Positions 14,006-23,410 of a stretch of DNA of 46,361 bases are shown piece after piece. A program made the translations under genes and the position numbers. This DNA is from Prochlorococcus sp. AG-355-P16 (GTDB taxonomy: Bacteria > Cyanobacteriota > Cyanobacteriia > PCC-6307 > Cyanobiaceae): positions 1 to 46,361 of the forward strand of contig QCEQ01000011.1 in NCBI GenBank assembly GCA_003278525.1, in the 5' to 3' direction. The notes below the pieces were generated by a model. The model made no database searches and was not told the DNA's origin. It saw nothing but the letters and a program-made list of their open reading frames with translations. Each line of letters begins with the position of its first letter. The stretch's first letter is position 1.

Positions 14006-14545
14006 TTGTTATTAAAAAAAAATTTTAAAAAATTGGCATTGAATATTCCCAATTTATTATCGATATCTCGACTTTTCCTTGTATTTCCATTAATACTTTT
14101 TTTAGAAATTAACAGACCTTTTTATGTCTTTATATTAATTATTATTGGAGGCTTAACTGATTATTTTGATGGGTTAATAGCAAGGAAATTTAATCTTAAA
14201 ACAAGATTAGGAGCTATCCTTGATCCATTAAGCGATAAGGTATTTTATTTAATTCCTTTGACCTTCCTTTGTAAAAATAATTTTTTACCCTTCTGGTCAT
14301 TGTCATTAATTTTATTTAGAGAATTAATAATCTCTAGTCTAAGGAACTCTACAAAAGACGGATTACCAGCATCGATGTTAGGAAAATATAAAACATTTTT
14401 CTTTTTTATTTCAGTAATTACCTTCTTTACACCATTAAAAATTAGCTTTTTGAATAATTTAGCCTTGATTTTTTATTGGTTAGGATTCATCCTGACTTTT
14501 GTGACTTTATTAGGCTATTTAAGAATTAAAAAGAATATTATCTGA
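14006..14545 (+). CDS. pgsA: CDP-diacylglycerol-glycerol-3-phosphate 3-phosphatidyltransferase
   Basis: Makes phosphatidylglycerol phosphate, the precursor of phosphatidylglycerol, which is essential in thylakoids. The CDP-alcohol transferase motif is complete: D55-G56-x2-A59-R60-x8-G69-x3-D73-x3-D77. Several membrane helices follow. No ATG start exists. TTG codons at 14006, 14033 and 14039 are possible, and the last gives MNIPNLLSISRL, which matches how family members usually begin. The true N-terminus may therefore be 11 residues shorter. The 3' end overlaps the convergent epimerase gene by 27 bp. Confidence 0.88.
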   Translation: MLLKKNFKKLALNIPNLLSISRLFLVFPLILFLEINRPFYVFILIIIGGLTDYFDGLIARKFNLKTRLGAILDPLSDKVFYLIPLTFLCKNNFLPFWSLSLILFRELIISSLRNSTKDGLPASMLGKYKTFFFFISVITFFTPLKISFLNNLALIFYWLGFILTFVTLLGYLRIKKNII

Positions 14546-15445
14546 ATTAACATCAAACTCATCACTCTTTTTATTATTAAAATCATTCACAAAACTATCC
14601 TTTAGACCACTAAGTAAATCAAAAGTTGGCTCCCACTCTAAATCACGTTTTATCTTAGAGATATCAGTTTGATAATGATTTAATCTTATTGGAAATCCCT
14701 TTCGAGACTTAGTATCTAATTTTTGATAATCAAATGTTCTTAAGGAAATCTCATTTTGATATAATCCAAGAACATTCGCACAGAAATAAATTAAACCCTT
14801 GATTGTTACTCCTTTTTCACCTGAACAATTGTAAATATTATTTTTGGAATTTTCAAAATTTATGCACCTAATCATTACATCAGTTAGATCGGAAACATGG
14901 CCTAGCTGAGTAATTAAAGAACCGTCACCAGGGATTGGTATAGATTTTTTAGTAAATAACCTTTCAAAAAACCAATTCTCAATTTTATTATAATTTCCTG
15001 GTCCATAAATATAAGTAGGTCTAAAACTTGTAAAAGGAATTTTTTGGTTTTTTAACCAATTTTCTGTCTCAAACTTTCCTTTATGCCTACTTTCTGGATC
15101 AATTGGATCAATTTCGGATAAGGGTAGTTCACAATTATCTTTATAAACACCTGCAGAGCTGACATATATATATCTCTGGAAAGAGTTATCTAAATTTTCT
15201 ATAAGAAGTTTGGTTTGTTCTAACTCTCGACCAGAAATATCATAAACAACATCATACTTTTTATTTCTTAGTCTGACGATATCTTCTTCATTATTTCTAT
15301 CACCCTTAATTAAATTTGTTTTTTCAGGATTACTTTTATTGCCTCTCGTGAAAATATCAACATCATAATTTTTACTTAATAACTTTCCAACCAAAGACTT
15401 GCCAACAAATCTAGTGCCGCCCATTACAAGAATTTTCATATTCAA
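14519..15445 (-). CDS. NAD-dependent epimerase-like protein, CSP41-type
   Basis: 308 residues, extended SDR fold. The N-terminal MGGTRFVGKSLV (GxxxFxG rather than GxxGxxG) and the lines IYVSSAGVYKDNCELPL, KGKFETENWL and FRPTYIYGPGNYN closely resemble the chloroplast stem-loop-binding proteins CSP41 and their cyanobacterial homologs. The Y-x3-K active-site pair of true epimerases is not clearly present. Family knowledge: CSP41 proteins bind and cleave RNA or associate with ribosomes and transcription complexes. The start MNMKILV has two nearby ATGs. Convergent overlap with pgsA. Confidence 0.78.
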   Translation of the reverse strand: MNMKILVMGGTRFVGKSLVGKLLSKNYDVDIFTRGNKSNPEKTNLIKGDRNNEEDIVRLRNKKYDVVYDISGRELEQTKLLIENLDNSFQRYIYVSSAGVYKDNCELPLSEIDPIDPESRHKGKFETENWLKNQKIPFTSFRPTYIYGPGNYNKIENWFFERLFTKKSIPIPGDGSLITQLGHVSDLTDVMIRCINFENSKNNIYNCSGEKGVTIKGLIYFCANVLGLYQNEISLRTFDYQKLDTKSRKGFPIRLNHYQTDISKIKRDLEWEPTFDLLSGLKDSFVNDFNNKKSDEFDVNSDNILFNS

Positions 15446-15531
15446 AAAATATTTAACTGAAGTAGTAATCTTAAATAGAATTACATATTGAATAGTACTA
15501 CTAATAAGTTATTAATGAAAAGGATGATTCT

Positions 15532-16299
15532 ATGGATCTAATACCAGCAATTGATTTAATGAATGGTAAGTGTGTAAGGCTTTTTAAAGGCGACTTTAAT
15601 AAAAGAAAAGACTTCACCAAAGAGCCTCATGAGCAAGCTAAATTTTGGGAAAGCGAAGGGGCAAAATATATACATATAGTTGATTTAGATGCTGCAAAAA
15701 CTGGATCCCCAACAAACGATAAATCAATAAAAAAGATTGCTAAAACAGTTAACATACCTATTCAAATAGGTGGAGGGATAAGGTCTCAAGAAAGGATAGA
15801 ACAACTATTTTCTTATGGTATTGATAAAGTTATCATGGGAACCTCTGCCATAGAAAATAAAGAACTAGTTAAAGACTTATCAAATAAATTTCCTGGAAGG
15901 ATAATTGTTGGGATAGATGCAAAAGATGGAAAAGTTAGTACAAGGGGGTGGCTTGAGCAATCTAATATTTTGGCCACAGATCTAGTAAAGGAGTTCTCTT
16001 CATTTAAAATTGCTAGTTTTATTGTTACAGATATAAATACAGATGGGACATTAGAAGGAACAAATGAAGAATTCATAAAAAGCATACTTGAAATTACAGA
16101 TATTCCAGTAATAGCCTCAGGAGGTGTTGGTTCAATTTCTGATTTATTATCTTTAGTAAAATTTGAAAACTCTGGACTCTTTGGAGTAATTGTAGGTAAA
16201 GCTCTATATGAAAATAAATTCACGATAAAAGAAGCGAATAATGTATTGTCATCAGAGAGATTAAATGACTTTGATTTAAACAGAAATTACTACGCTTAA
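15532..16299 (+). CDS. hisA: HisA, ProFAR isomerase of histidine biosynthesis
   Basis: 255 residues, (beta/alpha)8 barrel. It isomerises ProFAR to PRFAR, the fourth step of histidine synthesis. Motifs are IPAIDLMNGKCVRL with catalytic D8, QIGGGIRS (phosphate site), VTDINTDGTLEG with the second catalytic aspartate, and IASGGVGS. ATG at 15532 follows an AAAAGGA ribosome site. No other his gene is adjacent, as usual in cyanobacteria where his genes are scattered. Confidence 0.96.
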   Translation: MDLIPAIDLMNGKCVRLFKGDFNKRKDFTKEPHEQAKFWESEGAKYIHIVDLDAAKTGSPTNDKSIKKIAKTVNIPIQIGGGIRSQERIEQLFSYGIDKVIMGTSAIENKELVKDLSNKFPGRIIVGIDAKDGKVSTRGWLEQSNILATDLVKEFSSFKIASFIVTDINTDGTLEGTNEEFIKSILEITDIPVIASGGVGSISDLLSLVKFENSGLFGVIVGKALYENKFTIKEANNVLSSERLNDFDLNRNYYA

Positions 16300-16378
16300 A
16301 AGAGTATAAAAATTGATTTAAGGCTGGTGTTTACAGTAATTGTTAGTTAATTTTGTATAAGAGATAAGAAATCTAGTC

Positions 16379-17995
16379 TTGGAATTAATTTCAAAAAAAT
16401 CGATATTGATTATTGCTCCAAGCTTAATAGCAGAATCTTTATCGCTTAAGTTAACATCACTAGACCAAAATTTAGACATTAATTTTAATAATGGAACAGG
16501 TGATAAAACTCCGGATTTAGTTATATGGAATGTTCTTAATTTTCAATCAGAAGATCTTATAAGGTTAGAATTATTAAAATTAAGAGAAAGATATGATGAG
16601 TCAAAGTTTCTTATAATTCTCTCTGGCCAACTTGTTTATGAACCAAATGCCACTCCATCGTTAAATGCTGAAGGTTTTCTTTTAAATCCCAGTGCAGAAA
16701 AAGTTCTTGAATCTATTGATACCATTTTAAATGGTGGAAGGGTATTTGATATTGAAAATAATTCCCGAGTTCAATTAAACAAAAATAAGCCTCTCTCTTT
16801 TAGTCAAAAAATCCTAACTTCAGGTCTTAAACAAATAGATTCTGAAATTAATTATATATTCAAATATGTCAACTCTGATTCAACACCAGAATTTTATAAA
16901 TTTATTTTAAAAGGAAGATTAAGAGAACTTATTACTGCAAAATCTTTTCTAATTTTTTTATGGGGTAATTCACTAGAACTTTATACAGAGGCAGTTTACA
17001 CTGAAAATAATATTAATCTTGAAAATAATAATACTGTATTCATTAAAGATAAAAACACTAATGAAATATGGAATTTAATTTTAAATAGACTAAAAGAAAG
17101 GTATAGCTCAACTAACTTACAGGTTGAATTCAATAATTCATCAATAATTCTTTCTGGGATTAAAAAAGAATTTATTTCACGACTAATTTGCAAAATGTTA
17201 GATGAGTTAGATAATTTAGTAAAAAATATTAAGGAAAACTATAAAGAGAAAGATTTTAAAGATGATTTAAATTCTCTTATAAAAGAACTTAAAGTTAATA
17301 CAATTTCAAATATCACAGACAGTTATTTTCGTTTAAAAAAAGGAGGCGAATCTATTTCAATAAATGATTTTATTTATAGTGAAGTAAGTTGCGAAGATAT
17401 AGATAGAGAATCACATGAATCAATAATGTTTATTGAGCCAATTATTAAAAATGAAGCTCTTGACTATGATGGGAAATTACTCCCTTTATATGAAACAGAA
17501 TCATTTTTGATCCTTGAAAATATAATTTCAAATTGGACAATAAGGAACTGTAATTTATTAGCTTCTGAAATCTTTAATATTTGTTCGTCTTGGCCTGAAT
17601 TAAGGACTGTACTTATAAATCCCGAATTGCAATCCACCAGAAATTTTGAAAGATTTAGAAATAACATTAATAACTACAATCGCTGGCATGACTATATTTA
17701 TATGCCTATCTACTTGTATGAGAGTAAACGAGAATATATTGATATTATCGATAAAAAATTTACCAGATACTTTAAAAATGAAAATAGGGAGAAAGAATTA
17801 GAGAATCTAGAATGGCTACAAAAACAAGTTACATTGTTAGTTGAGATAAGAGATGCCATAGCACCGCAGTTAGAAGTTGCTGTAAAATATATCGGTAATC
17901 TTTTTGTAACTTTCCTTACCAAGGTCGTTGGCAAAGCTATCGGTTTAGTTGGGAAAGGAATCCTTCAAGGATTAGGAAGATCAAGTTCAAAGTAA
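16379..17995 (+). CDS. DUF3685 / Ycf55-like protein with receiver-like N-terminus
   Basis: 538 residues, TTG start at 16379 (no nearby in-frame ATG). The first ~120 residues look like a degenerate response-regulator receiver: SILIIAPSLIAESL, PDLVIWNVLNF in place of the phospho-acceptor strand, FLIILSG, and a helix ending ILNGGRVF. The acidic pocket and phospho-aspartate are not conserved. The rest matches the long helical region of DUF3685, related to plastid Ycf55, ending in a hydrophobic GNLFVTFLTKVVGKAIGLVGKG segment. Function unknown. First gene of a plus-strand run through leuB. Confidence 0.72.
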   Translation: MELISKKSILIIAPSLIAESLSLKLTSLDQNLDINFNNGTGDKTPDLVIWNVLNFQSEDLIRLELLKLRERYDESKFLIILSGQLVYEPNATPSLNAEGFLLNPSAEKVLESIDTILNGGRVFDIENNSRVQLNKNKPLSFSQKILTSGLKQIDSEINYIFKYVNSDSTPEFYKFILKGRLRELITAKSFLIFLWGNSLELYTEAVYTENNINLENNNTVFIKDKNTNEIWNLILNRLKERYSSTNLQVEFNNSSIILSGIKKEFISRLICKMLDELDNLVKNIKENYKEKDFKDDLNSLIKELKVNTISNITDSYFRLKKGGESISINDFIYSEVSCEDIDRESHESIMFIEPIIKNEALDYDGKLLPLYETESFLILENIISNWTIRNCNLLASEIFNICSSWPELRTVLINPELQSTRNFERFRNNINNYNRWHDYIYMPIYLYESKREYIDIIDKKFTRYFKNENREKELENLEWLQKQVTLLVEIRDAIAPQLEVAVKYIGNLFVTFLTKVVGKAIGLVGKGILQGLGRSSSK

Positions 17996-18009
17996 GTTTT
18001 AAAACTTTA

Positions 18010-18561
18010 ATGAAAATAATTCAATGGATCCTAATAGCATTAATTTTCTTAAGTCCATATAAAGCAAATGCCTCTAGAGGTTCTGATAGTTACGATGGCA
18101 ACATCTTTCCTATATATGCAGGTAATGGGGCTATAGTTCCTCCCCAGACAACTCTTAAGGAATCATTAAAAAATAAAAGAGTCGCAGTTTTATTTTTTTA
18201 TCTTGACGATAGCTCAGACAGTAAAGATATGGCTCCGATAATATCTGGTTTAGATTTGATATGGAGATCTAATATAGATATCATTGCTCTAACTACTGAT
18301 GAATTACAGGATAAAGAAAAGTCTGATCTTAGAAATGAACCGAATTATTATTGGAACGGATTAATTCCACAAACCATTATTTTAAATAGTGATGGTGAAG
18401 TTAAATATGATAAAAATGGAATGATTAATATCGATGAATTAAACAAAGTTATAGGAGAACTAAAAGGAATTGATATAGAAGATACTAAATTTTCTGTAGA
18501 AAGTTTTAATGAATACAACAGTATCATTTCTGAAAATAAGATAAAAACGAAAATTAATTAA
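18010..18561 (+). CDS. Thioredoxin-fold secreted or thylakoid-lumenal protein
   Basis: 183 residues. The signal peptide MKIIQWILIALIFLSPYKANA is followed by a mature protein with a thioredoxin-like core: a strand in RVAVLFFYLDDSS, a helix around PIISGLDLIWRSN, a strand DIIALTTDEL and IPQTIILNSDGEV, which looks like the cis-proline strand. The usual CxxC is absent (LDDSSDSKD in its place), so it is not a dithiol oxidoreductase. Probably an assembly factor or binding protein in the thylakoid lumen or periplasm. It is 14 bp after the DUF3685 gene and 4 bp before the CofE-like gene. Confidence 0.62.
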   Translation: MKIIQWILIALIFLSPYKANASRGSDSYDGNIFPIYAGNGAIVPPQTTLKESLKNKRVAVLFFYLDDSSDSKDMAPIISGLDLIWRSNIDIIALTTDELQDKEKSDLRNEPNYYWNGLIPQTIILNSDGEVKYDKNGMINIDELNKVIGELKGIDIEDTKFSVESFNEYNSIISENKIKTKIN

Positions 18562-18565
18562 AAAA

Positions 18566-19732
18566 ATGATATTAATAAATATCCTCTTAGTTCTTTTAAT
18601 TTTTTTAATTCTTTCAGATTTATATATTAAAAACTCACCCAAATCAAAGTTGAATCTGGTACCTATAAATTACAAAATCAAGAAAAAGGATAGTTTAAAC
18701 GAATTAATTATTGATTTTAAAATAACTAATAAAAGTAAATCAAAAGAGACGATGGTATCTAATATCAATTTTGAATTAGATTTTTTTAAAAGTAAAGATA
18801 ACGAATATTGTCCAAATTTTAATTATCAAGAAGATATTTATATATTTGAAAATAATAAAATTATGAATTTAAATAATTACTGGCCAACAACAATTATCAA
18901 GTCAAATTCAGAATTATTTGTGAGAATCATATATAAATTTAACAATAATAATTTTAGAAAAAAAATAAAATATCTATGGTTAAAAGTTATTTGGGAGAAC
19001 TATGGACATTTTGGTGTTGCAAGTAATAAGGATTGTATGTTAATAAATTTAGTTGGTCAAAAAAATAGGCAGAAAGAAGTTTTTGAAATTCCTTTAAATA
19101 ATAAATATAAAGCTTTTGCTATTAAAACTGATTTACTTGGTTGCTTTGATAACCCAGCAAATACTGTGATTGAATATTGTAAAGGAATTGTAGAAAAAAA
19201 TGATATTTTAACAATCGGTGAGAGTCCACTAGCGATTATGCAAAATAGATATATTTCCCCTCAAAATTTAGAATATAATTTATTTTCGAAAGCTTTATGT
19301 TATTTTTTTCACCCTACAAGCAGTCTCGCAACAGCTTGCGGCATGCAATTATTAATAAATAGAATCGGAGTCACAAGAATTACCTTTGCACTATTTGTTG
19401 GATTTATCTTCAAATTATTTGGTATTAAAGGTATGTTTTACAGGTTAACCGGTTCAGAATCATCCCTCATTGATGATATAAGCGGTACAGTTACACCTTA
19501 CGACAAGAGCATAGTTTTGGGTCCTCTAAATGCGGATTTATTTTGTAAGGAGGTCTCTAACTATCTAAATATAGATGTTGCGGTTGTCGATGTTAACGAT
19601 CTTGGAGGTGTGAAAGTCTTAGCTAGTTCAAACAAAAGAGTAAATAAGATACTCAAAACAAACTTAATATCTAATCCAGCTGGCAATGGAGATGAAAAAA
19701 CCCCTATAGTATTAATAAGAGAAAAAAAGTAA
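18566..19732 (+). CDS. CofE-like (F420-0 gamma-glutamyl ligase-family) membrane-anchored protein
   Basis: 388 residues. Residues 1-20 are a membrane helix. About 140 residues of beta-rich extension follow (INFELDFF, ELFVRIIYKF). The C-terminal ~220 residues carry the coenzyme F420 ligase family pattern: DLLGCFDNPANTVIEYC, LTIGESPLAIMQNRY, GTVTPYDKSIVLGP, DVAVVDVNDLGG. Family knowledge: CofE adds glutamate to F420-0, but cyanobacteria are not known for F420-dependent metabolism, so this homolog probably glutamylates something else or is non-enzymatic. ATG at 18566; its stop abuts the next start. Confidence 0.74.
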   Translation: MILINILLVLLIFLILSDLYIKNSPKSKLNLVPINYKIKKKDSLNELIIDFKITNKSKSKETMVSNINFELDFFKSKDNEYCPNFNYQEDIYIFENNKIMNLNNYWPTTIIKSNSELFVRIIYKFNNNNFRKKIKYLWLKVIWENYGHFGVASNKDCMLINLVGQKNRQKEVFEIPLNNKYKAFAIKTDLLGCFDNPANTVIEYCKGIVEKNDILTIGESPLAIMQNRYISPQNLEYNLFSKALCYFFHPTSSLATACGMQLLINRIGVTRITFALFVGFIFKLFGIKGMFYRLTGSESSLIDDISGTVTPYDKSIVLGPLNADLFCKEVSNYLNIDVAVVDVNDLGGVKVLASSNKRVNKILKTNLISNPAGNGDEKTPIVLIREKK

Positions 19733-20788
19733 ATGAAAAAAGATACCTCTTATTCTTTTCAATCTAAAAAAGGAATGGAAGTAACTTTTGAAGAACTCCA
19801 TTTAAGGCACATTAATCTTTTAATAGATATTAAAAATAAGGATTTGAATAATTGGTTTTTAAAGATGGCAATTATAAATACCTTTGATGACTTAAAAATT
19901 TTTTTAAATAAACTTAAGAAAAATAAAAATAAATGCATAATTGCTATATATGGAAACGAAATTATTGGTTATTTGAATATTTTTCCTTTAAACAAAAAGG
20001 AAACGTGTTTAAAAATATCCAAGCCCAAGTTGATTAACAACAAGTGTTCTTTAACAGATAAACAATTAACTTTAGGATTGATAAAAAAATCTATCTCAAT
20101 AAAAGAAATCAAAACTTCAAGTTGGATAATTAACGCTGATATAAATAATGTTGACCTGATATCAACATCAAGAGAATTAGGTTTTCAACCTTTAGGTGAG
20201 ATAATCCTTTGGGATGGTTATTTTCTAAATAAATCTATAAATCAAAATACCAATGGCTCTTCAGTACTTAATGAATTCCAAAACATTAATAAACAAAATA
20301 TATTAAAAATAGTTAATTTCATAAGATCAAATCAATCTCCCTTAATAAGAAATATTTTAGATTTTGATCAAGACGACATTCTTAAAAGAAATAAATCTAA
20401 GAGTGGTGCCTTAATATATGAGAATTCAGTTTTATGTACAATTTTAAAAGATATTAATTATCAAAATGAAGAAATTTATACTTTAACTATTAGTAGATAT
20501 TGGGATAATAGATTCAATTCTAATTTAAAAGAATTTATAAAAAGATTTTTTGAAAAATCACCTGTTTCATATTTAAAAACCTATAAAGAAAATTCTCAAT
20601 TAAATCTTTTTCTCGAAGAATCTAATCTCAAAGAAAAAAATCAAGAAATAATTCTTATCAGGAACACCATAGTTAAAAATGAAGCTAAACAAGTAAATAT
20701 AATTAATAAATCTTTGGACTCAATATTTGAAAAATTAAGTCCACAAGGTAATCCATATCCATCTCCTTTTCCATTAAAAACAAAGTGA
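19733..20788 (+). CDS. GNAT-like acetyltransferase-family protein, 351 aa
   Basis: The start codon follows the CofE-like stop with no spacer. The first ~170 residues resemble a GNAT fold ([19 protein letters not shown] as the central strands, [23 protein letters not shown] as the later helix-strand region). The second half repeats a similar alternation, so it may be a tandem GNAT. The acetyl-CoA loop Q/R-x2-G-x-G/A is not obvious, so activity is uncertain. The C-terminus ends in a Pro-rich tail ([15 protein letters not shown]). The gene overlaps yqgF by 4 bp. Confidence 0.55.
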   Translation: MKKDTSYSFQSKKGMEVTFEELHLRHINLLIDIKNKDLNNWFLKMAIINTFDDLKIFLNKLKKNKNKCIIAIYGNEIIGYLNIFPLNKKETCLKISKPKLINNKCSLTDKQLTLGLIKKSISIKEIKTSSWIINADINNVDLISTSRELGFQPLGEIILWDGYFLNKSINQNTNGSSVLNEFQNINKQNILKIVNFIRSNQSPLIRNILDFDQDDILKRNKSKSGALIYENSVLCTILKDINYQNEEIYTLTISRYWDNRFNSNLKEFIKRFFEKSPVSYLKTYKENSQLNLFLEESNLKEKNQEIILIRNTIVKNEAKQVNIINKSLDSIFEKLSPQGNPYPSPFPLKTK

Positions 20789-21228
20789 AATTTTGCAAAC
20801 CCAAACCCAAGTCAATTTTGAGTTTGGATATAGGCACCAAAAGAATAGGATTAGCTTATTGTGATCCCCTCTGCATAACATCAAATATACTTCCAGCATT
20901 AAAACGGTTTGAAAATAATCAAGAGATTAAAATCATTAGAAATTATATAAATGAATTTAATTTGACTGGTTTTATTGTGGGTATTCCACTAGATGAGGAA
21001 GGTCAAATGACCACTCAAGCTATCGACTGTAAAAATTACGGTCAATTACTTTCAAATGAATTAAAGCTTCCATTTTCTTACGTCAACGAACATAGTTCAA
21101 CTTGGGAATCTTCATATAGATTTGGAATAAAAAAAGATAAGTCCGGGTTGATTGATAGTTTTTCGGCAAAAATAATACTTGAACAATGGATCAAAGAGGG
21201 TCCTGAATTAGAAAAAAATAGCTGGTAA
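20785..21228 (+). CDS. yqgF: YqgF/RuvX-family RNase H-fold nuclease
   Basis: 147 residues with a GTG start overlapping the upstream stop (GTGA). The RNase H-like fold shows [17 protein letters not shown] (first catalytic Asp), [28 protein letters not shown] (catalytic Glu) and a terminal [14 protein letters not shown] helix carrying a further acidic residue. The family processes the 5' end of 16S pre-rRNA in E. coli and is often annotated as a putative Holliday-junction resolvase. Confidence 0.88.
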   Translation: MKFCKPKPKSILSLDIGTKRIGLAYCDPLCITSNILPALKRFENNQEIKIIRNYINEFNLTGFIVGIPLDEEGQMTTQAIDCKNYGQLLSNELKLPFSYVNEHSSTWESSYRFGIKKDKSGLIDSFSAKIILEQWIKEGPELEKNSW

Positions 21229-21273
21229 ACGTCAGATAAAATATTAGTATTAAAAAGGATAGATAATTTTAAA

Positions 21274-21810
21274 ATGAAAGAAGCCAATTCAAATGATAAT
21301 TATGATGCACAGACTCTTTTATTAAATGACTCAAATGGAAACGAGCTATTTTGTTATCTTGAACAATTAGTAAGTGTTGAAGGCCAAGAATATGCTTTAT
21401 TAACGCCAGTTGATACTCCAGTAAGTCTTTTTAAAATAAATGAAAAAGATGAACCTGAACTAATTGAGAAAATAGATAAAAACGAACAAATACTAAAAAA
21501 TGCTGAAGCAGTTCTTCAAGAACATGATCTTAGACTTATTAGATCAGCAGTTACATTAACAGTATCAGGAGAGCTTGAAGAACCAATTTACGATGAATTA
21601 GAAGAAGATTACGTCGATGATGATAGTGAGAGTTATGAATTGCTCGTTAACTTTAATCTTTTTGACCAAGAATATGGCTTATATATACCACTAGACCCTT
21701 TTTTTATTGTGGGTAAATTAAAAGACAAAAGTGCCTTATTAGTTGAAGATGATGAGTTCGATAAAATTCAACCTTTGATTGAAACTGAGCTTGAAAAAAG
21801 TAGTTCTTAA
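21274..21810 (+). CDS. DUF3727 family protein (cyanobacterium/plastid)
   Basis: 178 residues. An N-terminal DUF1292-like strand set (LLLNDSNGNELFCYLEQLVSVEGQEYALLTPVDTP split over two strands) is followed by a helix (EQILKNAEAVLQEHDLRLIRSAVTLTVSG), an acidic stretch (YDELEEDYVDDDSE) and the DUF3727 signature FDQEYGLYIPLDPFFIVGK. The family is restricted to cyanobacteria and plastids and its role is not established. It sits 45 bp after yqgF and 5 bp before yqeG. Confidence 0.78.
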   Translation: MKEANSNDNYDAQTLLLNDSNGNELFCYLEQLVSVEGQEYALLTPVDTPVSLFKINEKDEPELIEKIDKNEQILKNAEAVLQEHDLRLIRSAVTLTVSGELEEPIYDELEEDYVDDDSESYELLVNFNLFDQEYGLYIPLDPFFIVGKLKDKSALLVEDDEFDKIQPLIETELEKSSS

Positions 21811-21815
21811 AACCA

Positions 21816-22310
21816 ATGAGATCTATCCTAAAAGTCAATTGGGATTCAAACTTACCAATATATAAGATTTCTCAATCTGAGTTGCAAAATAAAGGAATTA
21901 ATTCTTTATTGCTAGACGTGGATGGGACACTAGTAAATAGAAGATCAAATATGATCCCAAAAGCTGTAAAAAATTGGATCATAGAATCTAAAAAAATTTT
22001 CTCACTATATTTAATAAGTAATAATCCATCAAAAAAAAGAATAGCAAAAATAGCGAAAGAATTAAATTTAAAGTACAAATACAATGCATCAAAACCAAGA
22101 AAAAAAGTAACTTTGTTTGCTATCAAAGAAATTGGCAGAGAGCCAAAAAATATAGCTATTATTGGTGACAGAATTTTTACAGATATTATTGTTGGGAATA
22201 GATGTAATATAAAAACAATATTAGTTAAGCGATTAAATAGAGATGGCCTGCCTATAAAATTTAATTTAACTTTGACAATAGAAAAATTAATTTCTCATTT
22301 TATAAAATGA
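21816..22310 (+). CDS. YqeG-family HAD IIIA phosphatase
   Basis: 164 residues. HAD motif I is [13 protein letters not shown] (DxDxT), motif II is [13 protein letters not shown] (a serine/asparagine cap), motif III is a lysine in ASKPRKKVT, and motif IV is [16 protein letters not shown]. This is the YqeG subfamily, whose plant members include a mitochondrial phosphatidylglycerophosphate phosphatase (PTPMT/PGPP1 group). A role in phosphatidylglycerol synthesis with pgsA of this window is possible but inferred. The stop overlaps proB by 4 bp (ATGA). Confidence 0.85.
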   Translation: MRSILKVNWDSNLPIYKISQSELQNKGINSLLLDVDGTLVNRRSNMIPKAVKNWIIESKKIFSLYLISNNPSKKRIAKIAKELNLKYKYNASKPRKKVTLFAIKEIGREPKNIAIIGDRIFTDIIVGNRCNIKTILVKRLNRDGLPIKFNLTLTIEKLISHFIK

Positions 22311-23389
22311 AAACTTGGGTTATAAAAATTGGTACTAGTATTTTAAGAGGAACAGAGGAAACATCTACAGAAGAAGTTATTGAAAACCTTTCTAGATCCT
22401 TTACTAGTTTTCTTTCAAAAGGAAACAAATTAATTTTAGTGACTAGTGGCGCCGTAGGATTAGGTTGCCAAAAATTAAATATTAAAGCGAGACCAAATGA
22501 TTTAAGTACTCTTCAAGCTACTGCTGCAGTAGGTCAAGTTAATTTAATGTCTCTATACGATAAAGTATTTAATAAATTAGGTCATAATATTGCTCAAATT
22601 TTAATAACTAAAGCTGATTTCAATTCACGAGAATCCTTTAATAACGCTTCTAAAACTTTAAAAAAATTAATAGATTTGAATGTTATTCCAATAGTAAATG
22701 AAAATGACACCGTAGCAAATGAAGAACTTAAATATGGAGATAATGATACCCTCTCTGCTTTAGTTGCCTTAGCTGTAAATGCTAACAAGCTTATTTTATT
22801 AACCGATATTGAAAATCTATACTCAAAAGATCCCCGTAATAATAGAGATGCGCAACCTATTAAAGAAGTTCATAATAGTGATTTAAAAGAAATTAAAAAT
22901 AAAAATATTCAAAACTCAAATAATGAATGGGGAACAGGAGGCATTTCTACAAAATTAATTTCTGCAGAAATAGCAACAAAAGGAGGAGTTGAAGTCCAAC
23001 TAGTTGATGGAACTAACAAAAAAAACTTAATTGAAATTTTTAATGACAATAAAATAGGAACTTTATTTTATCCAGTAGAAAAACCTATAGGAAACAAAAA
23101 AAGTTGGCTTTCACATGCAATTCAAACAGTAGGGAAAATTACTTTAGATGACGGAGCTTCTTTTGCAATCAGACAAAAGGGGGCCTCAATTTTAGCGGTT
23201 GGTGTTAAAAATGTAGAAGGACACTTTACGGTTAATCAAGCAGTTAAAATCGTAAATACAAATGATAAAGAAGTTGCAAAAGGTTTAGTATCTATTGGTA
23301 GCGACAAATTAAGAAGTATCTTAAATAATAAAGAAAATAACAACTCCTCGATAATTGTCGTACACAGAGATGTTCTTGCTCTCTCATAG
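22307..23389 (+). CDS. proB: Glutamate 5-kinase
   Basis: 360 residues. It phosphorylates glutamate in the first step of proline biosynthesis. The amino-acid kinase domain shows [39 protein letters not shown] (glutamate/ATP site), [13 protein letters not shown] and [10 protein letters not shown]. The last ~90 residues (from [14 protein letters not shown]) are the PUA domain found in many bacterial ProB. It is translationally coupled to yqeG; the rest of the pathway (proA) is not in this window. Confidence 0.95.
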   Translation: MKTWVIKIGTSILRGTEETSTEEVIENLSRSFTSFLSKGNKLILVTSGAVGLGCQKLNIKARPNDLSTLQATAAVGQVNLMSLYDKVFNKLGHNIAQILITKADFNSRESFNNASKTLKKLIDLNVIPIVNENDTVANEELKYGDNDTLSALVALAVNANKLILLTDIENLYSKDPRNNRDAQPIKEVHNSDLKEIKNKNIQNSNNEWGTGGISTKLISAEIATKGGVEVQLVDGTNKKNLIEIFNDNKIGTLFYPVEKPIGNKKSWLSHAIQTVGKITLDDGASFAIRQKGASILAVGVKNVEGHFTVNQAVKIVNTNDKEVAKGLVSIGSDKLRSILNNKENNNSSIIVVHRDVLALS

Positions 23390-23410
23390 AAAATAATTAA
23401 AACTGAGAAA

